In this document: piece by piece, positions 27,759 through 36,354 of the stretch | How the letters are laid out: the number at the start of each line of letters is the position of its first letter | How positions within the stretch are numbered: the stretch's first letter is position 1 | Source of the DNA: Mucilaginibacter kameinonensis | GTDB lineage: Bacteria > Bacteroidota > Bacteroidia > Sphingobacteriales > Sphingobacteriaceae | Assembly: GCF_003675385.1 (NCBI RefSeq) | Contig: NZ_RCWZ01000005.1 | Location: 372,001 to 436,000 of the forward strand | Direction of reading: 5' to 3' | DNA length: 64,000 nucleotides | Notes under the pieces: model-generated | What the model saw: the letters and a program-made list of their open reading frames with translations, nothing else | Told to the model about the DNA's origin: nothing | Databases searched by the model: none | Program-made: the position numbers and the translations under genes

Positions 27759-27778
27759 AAATAATTTAGCAATTATTT
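27759..27778. promoter_or_regulatory. AT-rich palindrome upstream of the Nudix regulator
   Basis: AAATAATT (27759-27766), TAGC, AATTATTT (27771-27778): 8-base arms. It is a candidate autoregulatory operator. Confidence 0.35.
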
Positions 27779-27811
27779 AGTGTTAATCGGACAACTAATT
27801 TTATAAACTGT

Positions 27812-29572
27812 TTAACTAACCCTTTTTCCCTGTAGTAACAGATCCATAGCATCATCAAATGATCCGGCCCTGATCACCTCTCCCGAGTTTACAAAGAAAA
27901 TTTCATCCGCATTTTCAATTGTATTTAAACGGTGCGCTATAATCACCCGTGTTGTAGTTTCCGGTAAGTTATCTAAAATATCGCTCAATAGCTTTTCGGT
28001 AATGGTATCAATGTTGGCTGTGGCTTCATCCAGGATCAATATCTCCGGATTCCGTAATACGGCGCGCATAAATGCTATTAATTGTTTTTGGCCTAAGCTG
28101 ACACTATCACCTCCTGATAAAACTTTGGTTTCCAATCCTTCTTCAAAAATTGCCAGCAAGCTGCCCAGGTTTGCATTCCTGATCACCTGTTCCATTTCCT
28201 CGTTGGTATGATCTTTAAAAAGCTCATTGCCGTACAGGATGTTATCCCTCACCGTACCGGTAAACAGGAATAGTTCCTGTAAAATAAAACCTATTTTTTG
28301 GCTCCGTTCTTCGGCGGTGAGGCTTCGGATATCTTTTCCATTAAGCAATACCAAACCTTTAGTTGGATCATATAAACGTGCTATTAATGAGGCTGTTGTT
28401 GTTTTACCGCCACCAGTTGGGCCAACCAGGGCGTAGGTTTTACCACGCTCAAGCTTAAAGCAGATATTGTGTAATATCTCCCTGCTTTCGTCATAGCTAA
28501 AATGCACGTGCCGGAATTCCAGCAAAGCAGCATCAGGTTCATTAACTCCCGCTTGCAATACCGGCAGATCTGTTTCGAGGGATAAGATCTGAGAAATCCT
28601 GTCCCAACCTGCCATGGCCAGTTGGAAGTTTGTCCAAAGAGCTGCCAGTTGCCTTAAAGGGTTATAAAAGTTTGTTGCATACGACAGGTAGCTCACCAGC
28701 AAACCCACAGAAAACATGCCTTTACTAATGAGGTAAATACCAAAGCATAATACCGTAAGTTGGGCCATACTTGCAAATAAACCATAAACCGGAACAAAAA
28801 CGTTATTGGCAATACCAGATCCTACAGCCGTTTTGTAGTTTTCATCATTAGCAATATTAAACCGCTTCCTGAAATAATCGCGACGGTTAAAGGCGATGAT
28901 CACTTTGAAATTATTGATGCTTTCCTGGATCTCTCCGCTCAACGAACCCGTGCTTTTCAGGTTAGCAGCGTTCTTCTTTTTTATCCATGGCGATAATACC
29001 AATGTTAAAAACAGGATAAACAGCGCGGGACATAAAGCCGCTGCTCCTAACTCAATATTAATGGCCAACAGAAAAATACCGGCGCCAATCATGATGGAAA
29101 TATTGCCTATAAACTGCATCAGCGATTGTGAAAAGAACTGGTTAAGTTTATCCGTATCGTTGTTAACCCTCGATATCAGGTCGCCGGCTTTGTTTTGATT
29201 AAAGAAAGCTACCGGCAATTGCTGTAATTTATTAAAGATAGAGTTGCGCAAGGTAAACAACATCCGTTGTCCCACCCCTCCCATCAGCGTGGTTTGCTTA
29301 TAACTGGTAAATAAAGCTAACAGGTACATGCAAAACAAAATAGCAGCATTATGCAAAACGCCGTTAAAATCCTTATGCTGTACGTATTTATCAATAGTAT
29401 GGCCAATAATAAGTGGCCCCAGCAGGTTAAGTGTTGAGTTAACAAGGATGGCAAAAAAAGCAATAATAAGTGTGCGCTTTTCATGGGCAATAAGCTGTAA
29501 CAGCTTTTTTAACCCGGCTAACGTTGACGTTTTCTGCTGATTTTTACCTATATGGTTAAGATCGTAGTTCAT
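27812..29572 (-). CDS. ABC exporter half-transporter, consensus ATP site subunit
   Basis: The 586-residue protein has six membrane helices (about 30-310) and a nucleotide-binding domain (about 350-570). Walker A is GPTGGGKT (384-391) and Walker B LILDEATA has the catalytic Glu516. The switch His is in VIIAHRLNT. The signature, however, is VSLGQ (491-495) instead of LSGGQ. With the neighbouring half-transporter this gives one consensus and one degenerate ATP site, the hallmark of heterodimeric exporters such as TM287/288 or BmrCD. Substrates are often drugs or lipids; none can be assigned. It is co-transcribed with the gene at 29609, 36 bases apart. Confidence 0.93.
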   Translation of the reverse strand: MNYDLNHIGKNQQKTSTLAGLKKLLQLIAHEKRTLIIAFFAILVNSTLNLLGPLIIGHTIDKYVQHKDFNGVLHNAAILFCMYLLALFTSYKQTTLMGGVGQRMLFTLRNSIFNKLQQLPVAFFNQNKAGDLISRVNNDTDKLNQFFSQSLMQFIGNISIMIGAGIFLLAINIELGAAALCPALFILFLTLVLSPWIKKKNAANLKSTGSLSGEIQESINNFKVIIAFNRRDYFRKRFNIANDENYKTAVGSGIANNVFVPVYGLFASMAQLTVLCFGIYLISKGMFSVGLLVSYLSYATNFYNPLRQLAALWTNFQLAMAGWDRISQILSLETDLPVLQAGVNEPDAALLEFRHVHFSYDESREILHNICFKLERGKTYALVGPTGGGKTTTASLIARLYDPTKGLVLLNGKDIRSLTAEERSQKIGFILQELFLFTGTVRDNILYGNELFKDHTNEEMEQVIRNANLGSLLAIFEEGLETKVLSGGDSVSLGQKQLIAFMRAVLRNPEILILDEATANIDTITEKLLSDILDNLPETTTRVIIAHRLNTIENADEIFFVNSGEVIRAGSFDDAMDLLLQGKRVS

Positions 29573-29608
29573 TGTAATTGATAATTTTTTCGGGTAATAA
29601 CTTAATAT

Positions 29609-31363
29609 TTAGTGGTTGATACCCTGCTCGTAATTGCTGGTACTTTGCTGCGAATTAAAGATCTGCACATAATCCGGACTGGTTTTTATCAGCTCATCGT
29701 GTACACCGGTAGCTACAATTTCACCCTGCATCAATAGGATGATCTGGTCATAATGCTCAACTGAGGCAATTTTTTGTGTTACCGATATGAGTGTTAAGCC
29801 CGGATAGTTCTTCTGAATATTTGCAAGAATATTTCTTTCGGTATTGTTGTCAACCCTCGCGGTAAAATCGTCAAGCAACAATACCTTTGGATTAACAGCA
29901 AGTGCCCTTGCCAGCATAATGCGTTGTTTTTGCCCTCCCGAAAGACTTGAGCCGCGTTCAGAAACGATAGTACTCAACTTATCGGGCAGGTTATCGATGA
30001 ACGCGCTTAATTCTGCCGTTTCAATAGCTTTTTGAAGCGATTCATCTGTTACCGTATCACTGAAGGCAATATTTTCACGAATGCTCATATTGAATATGAT
30101 GCTGTCCTGAAAAACAAAGCCAACCTGTCGGTGAAAGGTTTCACTATCATATTCGGATAGTGGTTTATCATCAAATAAGACTTCACCCAAAGTGGCATTG
30201 ATCAGGCCGGTAAGTAAATACAATAATTGTGTTTTACCTCCAGATGTAGGCCCGATGATGGCAATTTTTGAACCGGCCTTAACTTTAAACGAAACATTTT
30301 TCAATGCTGCTTTTTGCCCGTAGCTCACTGTAACATCTTTCAATTCAACATCGCCGAGTAAAGTATCTTTCAACGGACCGCCGTCGGTAACATCCGGTGC
30401 GTTTAAAACAACACTGATACGGGTAAACGAAGCGGTAGCCTGGGCTATCAGGTTGCTCATGAAACCTAAAATGAATATAGGGAATATCAATAATGAAAGG
30501 TAGCTGTTAAAAGCTGCGAAACTACCCAGGGTCATGCTGCCGCTGATCACGAAATGCCCGCCCATTACCAAAATGGTAAATGCCGCCATGTTGGCTGTAA
30601 AAGTTACTATCGGGATAAGCCCGGCAAAAAAACCAAGGATCCTTAAGCCATAATCTTTAGCTTCGGTGTTGGCCGCCAGGAATTTATTATACTCCAGTTG
30701 CTGCGAATTAATTACCCTGATCAGCGCTGCCCCAAGTATACTCTCGTTAATAACTTTATTAAGCTGATCAATAACGCCACGGCTTTTCATAAACAGGGCG
30801 CGCACATTTTTCAAAACATAAAAAAACGTACCTCCTATAATAGGAATGATAGTGATAACAACCAATGCAAGCTTCCAGTTAATGGTAAGCAACATAACGC
30901 TGCAGCCAATAATGATAAACAGCGACGATACAATAGAAACTAAGGCCTGTGATACAAACAACTTAATTGAATCAATATCAGAAGTGAGATTTGTTAACAG
31001 TTTTGAAGGATTAGCCTGTTCAATAAAAGCATGAGTTTGACGGGATATTTTATCTGCCAGCTGCTGCCGCAGGTCACGGGCTACTTTTTCAGAGGCGAAG
31101 ATTTGAACAACGGCCTGTAGACTGGCGAACAAAAACACAACCAATGTAGCTGTAAGGAATTTGGCCATAACCTCATTAATCACGAAATGGTGATTGGAGT
31201 AGGCATCAATACCATTAGCTATAATTTTAGGCAGCCAAAGGTTCATGCTGTTACCCAATAAGGCAAAGAGCAGCAATAGCGCTACAAGCCCTTTGTACGG
31301 TTTTAGCAAACTGAATACACCTGGTGGCTTGCTGTTTGTTTTTTTAGTATGATCGGGTTGCAT
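29609..31363 (-). CDS. ABC exporter half-transporter, degenerate ATP site subunit
   Basis: The 584-residue partner has six membrane helices and an intact Walker A (GPTSGGKT, 371-378) and signature LSGGQ (474-478). The catalytic Glu after Walker B is replaced by Asp499 (LLLDDFTA), and the switch His is Gln in SVTQKIAS. Its own ATP site is therefore the non-hydrolysing one, while its intact signature completes the consensus site of the partner subunit. It is first in a leftward two-gene operon. The 246-base upstream region is shared with a divergent MarR-like regulator and contains repeated ATATATTTCTATTT elements. Confidence 0.94.
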   Translation of the reverse strand: MQPDHTKKTNSKPPGVFSLLKPYKGLVALLLLFALLGNSMNLWLPKIIANGIDAYSNHHFVINEVMAKFLTATLVVFLFASLQAVVQIFASEKVARDLRQQLADKISRQTHAFIEQANPSKLLTNLTSDIDSIKLFVSQALVSIVSSLFIIIGCSVMLLTINWKLALVVITIIPIIGGTFFYVLKNVRALFMKSRGVIDQLNKVINESILGAALIRVINSQQLEYNKFLAANTEAKDYGLRILGFFAGLIPIVTFTANMAAFTILVMGGHFVISGSMTLGSFAAFNSYLSLLIFPIFILGFMSNLIAQATASFTRISVVLNAPDVTDGGPLKDTLLGDVELKDVTVSYGQKAALKNVSFKVKAGSKIAIIGPTSGGKTQLLYLLTGLINATLGEVLFDDKPLSEYDSETFHRQVGFVFQDSIIFNMSIRENIAFSDTVTDESLQKAIETAELSAFIDNLPDKLSTIVSERGSSLSGGQKQRIMLARALAVNPKVLLLDDFTARVDNNTERNILANIQKNYPGLTLISVTQKIASVEHYDQIILLMQGEIVATGVHDELIKTSPDYVQIFNSQQSTSNYEQGINH

Positions 31364-31506
31364 ATTGATCTTATAATTTATAATTCTTTTTCGCGGATGT
31401 GTTTCGAGCCATTATTATGGTTGACGATTGGCCAGTGAAAACATTTTTATTCAATTTAAAATTATCGAAATAAATCAGAAGGATTTGCAAGCTCCGTATA
31501 TTTTCT

Positions 31507-31550
31507 ATATATTTCTATTTCGACATATCTCAACAAATATATTTCTATTT
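31507..31550. promoter_or_regulatory. Direct repeats in the exporter/MarR divergent region, with a promoter element
   Basis: ATATATTTCTATTT occurs at 31507-31520 and 31537-31550, 30 bases apart. The minus-strand TATATTTG (complement of 31534-31541), matching TAnnTTTG, overlaps the second copy and could drive the exporter operon. It is a candidate MarR operator pair. Confidence 0.45.
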
Positions 31551-31609
31551 AGGAATAATTAAAACATTTTAGAAATAAATTTTTAATTTTACATCTAAAC
31601 CGGAATAAA

Positions 31610-32242
31610 ATGAAACCAGTTGTACAATTAGTTGAAGAATGGACAGCTTTTGAAGAAGTAAGCGAGCAACCTACCGTTGAGGCATTTTGCAGGTATTATC
31701 TGCAAAAACAACGTCCTAAGCCCAAACAAGCCGGTAAAAAAGGCGAACGCATTATGAACGGCGCCTACTTGCTTAAAACGCTTGGTCGTATTTTGAGTGC
31801 ATACTCACTTTATTTCCGGTCTGCCGTAAATTATATTGGCATCCCTCCTGCCGAAAGCTTTTATTACCTGAATGGCTTACTCCATTTGGGAGAAGTAAGA
31901 AAAAGCGACCTGATTAACTATATGTTCGCCGAAACGACTACCGGCATGGAAGTTATAAACAGGCTTATCCGTGAAGAGAAAATAGATGAACGCACGTCGC
32001 CTGATGATAAGCGCGCCAAGCTTATCAAAGTAAACCAGAAAGGACTTACGGCATTGGATGAATATTATAAAATTTCGGGCAAAGTAGTTGAAATGACCTT
32101 TAAAGGCATCGACGATGAAATTTTAATTGATTGCTACGAGATGCTTAAATATTGCGAACAACGTAACTCATCATTAGCAATCGAGCTGAAAAATAAACCC
32201 TTCGACCAGATGTATGATCATATAATGGCCGATAAAGTATAA
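31610..32242 (+). CDS. MarR-like winged-helix transcriptional regulator
   Basis: The 210-residue protein has an N-terminal helical extension and a basic stretch (QKQRPKPKQAGKKGERI), then a winged helix. The helix-turn-helix is at about 100-135 (LHLGEVRKSDLINYMFAETT) and the wing resembles the MarR type (DERTSPDDKRAKLIKVNQKG). It is divergent from the heterodimeric ABC exporter, a common arrangement for MarR repressors that sense an exported compound. A hairpin terminator follows about 100 bases downstream. Confidence 0.85.
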   Translation: MKPVVQLVEEWTAFEEVSEQPTVEAFCRYYLQKQRPKPKQAGKKGERIMNGAYLLKTLGRILSAYSLYFRSAVNYIGIPPAESFYYLNGLLHLGEVRKSDLINYMFAETTTGMEVINRLIREEKIDERTSPDDKRAKLIKVNQKGLTALDEYYKISGKVVEMTFKGIDDEILIDCYEMLKYCEQRNSSLAIELKNKPFDQMYDHIMADKV

Positions 32243-32342
32243 ATTTAAAGAGTATGGTGATCGAATTCTGAATTGGTAATAACCGCCTCTAAACCCAATG
32301 TCAGCTAAAAGTAAAGATGGCATAATACTTGAACATTCAATG

Positions 32343-32371
32343 GCCGGGCTTGGTAACAACCCCGGCTTTTT
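32343..32371 (+). terminator. Intrinsic terminator after the MarR-like gene
   Basis: GCCGGG-C-TTG (32343-32352) pairs with CAA-C-CCCGGC (32357-32366), loop GTAA, followed by TTTTT (32367-32371). It lies inside a possible TTG-started extension of the next gene and argues that the next gene really starts at GTG 32398. Confidence 0.75.
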
Positions 32372-32397
32372 CGTATCTATACCATAAAAAAACATCT

Positions 32398-33087
32398 GTG
32401 GACAATATCCTCAATATCTCCAATCTGAGTAAAACATACCAAAGTGCCGGTCGTACCCTTACCGTGCTCGATCAAATAAACTTTTCAGTGGCGGCAGGCT
32501 CAACCAATGCTATAGTTGGCCCTTCTGGCAGCGGAAAAACCACCTTGCTTGGTCTGTGTGCCGGGCTCGACCGATCAACCTCAGGTACGGTTGAACTCAA
32601 CGGAATCAACCTCAGCAATCTAACAGAAGATCAGCGCGCGCAGGTGCGGAACCAGCATGTCGGTTTCATATTTCAGAATTTTCAGTTGCTCCCTACCCTA
32701 ACCGCCCTTGAGAATGTGATGGTGCCACTTGAGTTGAGAGGGGAAAAAAATATCAGAACAAGGGCTTTGGATCTTTTAGATAAAGTAGGCCTTTCAGAGC
32801 GGGGGCATCATTACCCGCTTCAGCTTTCCGGCGGCGAGCAACAGCGGGTATCACTGGCCCGCGCTTTTTCAAACGCGCCACGCATCCTTTTTGCAGATGA
32901 ACCTACCGGAAACCTCGATGCCGAAACCAGCGATAAAGTGATCAAACTAATATTCGATCTGAATAAGGAAGCTGGCACCACGCTTGTGGTGGTGACTCAT
33001 GACCCTGAACTGGCAGCCAGAACCCAACGCATTATCCGGATCAAAGGTGGCAAACTAATCTCCGACGAAAAAACCATTAACGCATAA
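32398..33087 (+). CDS. ABC transporter ATP-binding protein (LolD/YbbA-like)
   Basis: With a GTG start at 32398 the protein is 229 residues, the usual size of the LolD/MacB-type ATPases. A longer frame starts at a TTG (32329) and runs through a terminator, so it was not chosen. Walker A is GPSGSGKT, the signature is LSGGEQQR and Walker B is LFADEPTGNLD, which is the typical LolD/YbbA form. It powers the adjacent FtsX-type permease 4 bases downstream. With the following SGNH esterase the order resembles E. coli ybbA, ybbP and tesA. Confidence 0.92.
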   Translation: MDNILNISNLSKTYQSAGRTLTVLDQINFSVAAGSTNAIVGPSGSGKTTLLGLCAGLDRSTSGTVELNGINLSNLTEDQRAQVRNQHVGFIFQNFQLLPTLTALENVMVPLELRGEKNIRTRALDLLDKVGLSERGHHYPLQLSGGEQQRVSLARAFSNAPRILFADEPTGNLDAETSDKVIKLIFDLNKEAGTTLVVVTHDPELAARTQRIIRIKGGKLISDEKTINA

Positions 33088-33091
33088 GCTA

Positions 33092-35647
33092 ATGGATAAT
33101 AATATTGATTTTAAAAGAAAGATAAATATTCCCTGGTTGTTTCGGATGGCCCTGCGCGATAGCAGACGTAATCGATCAAGGTTATTCCTCTTTATATCAG
33201 CCATTGTGTTTGGGATAGCTGCATTGGTAGCTATTTACTCCTTTAAATACAACGTGCAAAATGATATTAACGATCAGGCAGCTACACTGATTGGTGCAGA
33301 TTTGGCAATCTCCGGCAATAAACCTGTAGATGATAAGTTAAAGCACATGCTCGATTCCATGGGCGACGAGCGCTCGCAGGAACGGAGCTTTGCATCAATG
33401 CTCTATTTCCCGCGTACCAACGGTACCCGGCTTGTACAGATCAGGGCTTTACAGGGAGGTTTCCCCTACTATGGTACCTTAGAAACTACTCCGGAAGCAG
33501 CCGGGCTTACTTTCAAGAAAGGACGGATGGCTTTGGTTGATAAAACCCTGATGTTGCAGTTTAATGCCCGTGTGGGCGACTCGGTTAAAGTAGGTAACCT
33601 GAATTTCCAGATTGCCGGCATCCTAAATAAAGCACCCGGACAAAGTGGTGTTATGGCGGGAATCGCGCCTGTAGTTTATATTCCGATGCAATACCTAGAG
33701 CAAACAGGGCTTATAAAAATTGGCAGCAGGGTTAACTATAGCTTTTATTATAAGTTCAATTCATCGGTAAACGTAAACAAGCTCAGCAAAAATCTCGACC
33801 CTGTACTTGATAAAGCCGGGATGCGCTTTGAAACCATCGAAACAAAAAAAGACAACACCGGCCGTGCCTTTGGCGATCTGAGCCGTTTCTTGTCATTAGT
33901 TGGTTTTGTGGCTTTACTACTGGGTTGCGTGGGCGTAGCCAGTGCTATTCATATTTATATAAAGGAAAAGATTGCGTCAATAGCCATTATGCGCTGCCTG
34001 GGTGTAAAATCGTCCGAAGCATTTTTGATCTACCTTATACAAATTATTGGAATCGGGATCATCGGCTCTGTTTCGGGAGCTATCTTAGGTACGGTCATTC
34101 AGCATTTATTGCCGCTGGTATTTAAGGACTTTCTACCTTTTACCATTTCGGTGCAAATATCATGGATGGCCATAGGCCAGGGTATTTTGCTGGGTTTAAT
34201 CATCTCTATCCTGTTTGCTCTATTGCCCTTAATATCTGTAAGGAATATTTCGCCGCTTAACACGCTCCGTATGTCGGTAGATGAAAGCGGTAGCCGGCGT
34301 GATCCATTACGCTGGCTGGTATATTTGCTGATACTGATCTTTGTAATAGCTTTTAGTTATTTGCAATTGGATAGCATTATGGGCAGTATCCTGTTTACGT
34401 TGGGGATCCTCATCGCGTTTATGATCCTTGCTATAACAGCCTGGTTGTTAATGCGGATCACCAAAGCGATCGTTAAAGGGTCATGGAGTTATTTGTGGCG
34501 ACAAGGCTTTGCCAATTTATATCGCCCCAATAACCAAACCATTATACTTATAGTATCCATCGGCTTAAGCACCATGTTCATTTGCACACTTTATTTTGTG
34601 CAAACACTTTTGGTTCAGCAGGTAAATCTTTCAAGCAGCGGCAATCAATCAAACATGATTTTGTTTGATATCCAGAGCAGTCAGGAAAAAGGTGTTGTTC
34701 AATTAACCAAACAGCAAGGACTCCCTGTATTACAACAAGTGCCTATTGTTACCATGCGGATTGAACAGATTAACGGCAAAACCGCTGCAGATCTCACTAA
34801 AGATACTACTATCAAGATACAACACGGTGTTTTTGCCTGGGAATACCGGGTAACATTCAGGGATTCATTAACCTCGTCAGAAAAATTATTGGATGGTAAA
34901 TGGATTGGCCAGGCAGATCCTTCAAAGGAAATCCCTGTATCTGTTGAAGAAAACCTGTCCAAACGGGGTAACCTGAAAATTGGCGATAAAATAGTATTTA
35001 ATGTGCAAGGCGTACAAATGCCGGCTTATGTAGCCAGTATCCGCAAGGTTAACTGGGGCAAGGTGCAGACTAATTTCCAGGTTGTTTTCCCCAAAGGAGT
35101 ACTGGAAGACGCGCCACAATTTCATGTATTGATGACGCATGTGCCGTCAAACAAAGTATCGGCTGCTTTTCAGCAGCTGGTTGTAAAGACTTATCCCAAC
35201 GTCTCAATCATCGATCTGGGTTTAATTTTAAGTGTTGTTGATGAACTGTTGAGTAAAATCAGTTACGTTATCCGCTTCATGAGCGCGTTTAGTATTATAA
35301 CGGGTATTGTAGTGCTGATAGCATCGGTACGTATCAGTAAATATCAGCGTATCCAGGAAAGTGTGCTCTTGCGTACCCTTGGGGCCAGCCGTAAGCAAAT
35401 ATTCACTATAACGGCGTTGGAGTATTGGTTTTTAGGTAGCCTGTCTGCATTAACCGGTATTCTGATAGCTTTTGCGGGTACCTATTTCCTTGCAAAGTAT
35501 AGTTTTGAAATACCATATAGTGTTAACGTATTACCGGCTCTTGTGCTATTTTTGATTGTGAGTTTGTTAACCGTTATTATTGGCTTATTGAATAGCCGCG
35601 GCGTGTTAAACAAACCGCCATTGGAAATTTTAAGAACAAACGCCTAA
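33092..35647 (+). CDS. FtsX-domain ABC permease (YbbP-like)
   Basis: The 851-residue permease starts with a membrane helix at about 25-50, then a periplasmic MacB/FtsX-type region (about 55-260) and two FtsX membrane blocks: about 270-390, with a further pair at 405-460, and 750-850. The pattern is that of the large duplicated YbbP-like permeases. Such proteins use ATP hydrolysis to move or remodel envelope substrates mechanically, not to export small molecules through a pore. It lies 4 bases after its ATPase and 20 bases before the esterase start. The substrate is unknown. Confidence 0.92.
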   Translation: MDNNIDFKRKINIPWLFRMALRDSRRNRSRLFLFISAIVFGIAALVAIYSFKYNVQNDINDQAATLIGADLAISGNKPVDDKLKHMLDSMGDERSQERSFASMLYFPRTNGTRLVQIRALQGGFPYYGTLETTPEAAGLTFKKGRMALVDKTLMLQFNARVGDSVKVGNLNFQIAGILNKAPGQSGVMAGIAPVVYIPMQYLEQTGLIKIGSRVNYSFYYKFNSSVNVNKLSKNLDPVLDKAGMRFETIETKKDNTGRAFGDLSRFLSLVGFVALLLGCVGVASAIHIYIKEKIASIAIMRCLGVKSSEAFLIYLIQIIGIGIIGSVSGAILGTVIQHLLPLVFKDFLPFTISVQISWMAIGQGILLGLIISILFALLPLISVRNISPLNTLRMSVDESGSRRDPLRWLVYLLILIFVIAFSYLQLDSIMGSILFTLGILIAFMILAITAWLLMRITKAIVKGSWSYLWRQGFANLYRPNNQTIILIVSIGLSTMFICTLYFVQTLLVQQVNLSSSGNQSNMILFDIQSSQEKGVVQLTKQQGLPVLQQVPIVTMRIEQINGKTAADLTKDTTIKIQHGVFAWEYRVTFRDSLTSSEKLLDGKWIGQADPSKEIPVSVEENLSKRGNLKIGDKIVFNVQGVQMPAYVASIRKVNWGKVQTNFQVVFPKGVLEDAPQFHVLMTHVPSNKVSAAFQQLVVKTYPNVSIIDLGLILSVVDELLSKISYVIRFMSAFSIITGIVVLIASVRISKYQRIQESVLLRTLGASRKQIFTITALEYWFLGSLSALTGILIAFAGTYFLAKYSFEIPYSVNVLPALVLFLIVSLLTVIIGLLNSRGVLNKPPLEILRTNA

Positions 35648-35667
35648 GTGCGTTGTATTTATTTTGT

Positions 35668-36354
35668 ATGAACAGAGTTACATTATCCGGCATTTTGCTT
35701 ACTGCCTTCACTATTGCAGGCTGTGGTAACGGTGCTAAATCATCAAACAACGATCAAAGCCAGGCAGCTACCGAAGTTGTAAAAACTGATTCGGCATCAA
35801 AGAAAATAGTTTTGTTTTTTGGCGATAGCCTTACTGCAGGTTATGGTCTTGATGATCCTGCGGATGCTTTTCCGGGAGTGATTGGTAAGCGGGTTGACTC
35901 GTTGAAACTACCATATAAGGTTATAAATGCGGGCCTCAGCGGGGAAACTACTGCAGGAGGCAATGGCCGGATCAACTGGTTATTGAAGCAAAAGATTGAT
36001 GTTTTTGTATTGGAGCTTGGTGCAAACGATGGTCTCCGTGGAATCCCTGTGACCGAAACGGCTAAGAACCTGCAATCTATAGTTGATAAAGTAAAAGCGA
36101 AATATCCAGATGCTAAACTTGTTTTGTTGGGTATGCAAGTACCGCCAAACATGGGTGCGGATTACTCCAATAAATTTAAAAGTGTATTTCCAACCCTCGC
36201 CGCTAAAAATAAAATGGAACTGGTTCCCTTTCTGCTGAAGGATGTAGCAGGGATACCGTCACTCAACCAGGGCGACGGCATCCATCCTACAGCTCAGGGC
36301 GCCAAAATTGTGGCCGACAATGTTTGGGCGGTTTTAAAAGATGATTTGAAATGA
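35668..36354 (+). CDS. SGNH-hydrolase arylesterase lipoprotein (TesA-like)
   Basis: The 228-residue reading begins at the ATG at 35668, giving a type II signal with lipobox IAGC (Cys19); a TTG start 15 bases earlier is weaker. SGNH blocks are clear: GDSLTAGYG with nucleophile Ser54, GANDGLRG, and the catalytic Asp/His in GDGIHPTAQG. The family hydrolyses acyl or aryl esters and includes TesA/thioesterase I. Being a lipoprotein it would act at the periplasm or outer membrane. It sits at the end of the ABC/FtsX operon and its stop abuts that of the convergent serine hydrolase. Confidence 0.93.
   Translation: MNRVTLSGILLTAFTIAGCGNGAKSSNNDQSQAATEVVKTDSASKKIVLFFGDSLTAGYGLDDPADAFPGVIGKRVDSLKLPYKVINAGLSGETTAGGNGRINWLLKQKIDVFVLELGANDGLRGIPVTETAKNLQSIVDKVKAKYPDAKLVLLGMQVPPNMGADYSNKFKSVFPTLAAKNKMELVPFLLKDVAGIPSLNQGDGIHPTAQGAKIVADNVWAVLKDDLK

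Noticed and set aside
32329..32397. TTG-started N-terminal extension of the ABC ATPase
   Set aside because: It contains a hairpin with a T-run that terminates the upstream gene, and the GTG at 32398 gives the normal family length.
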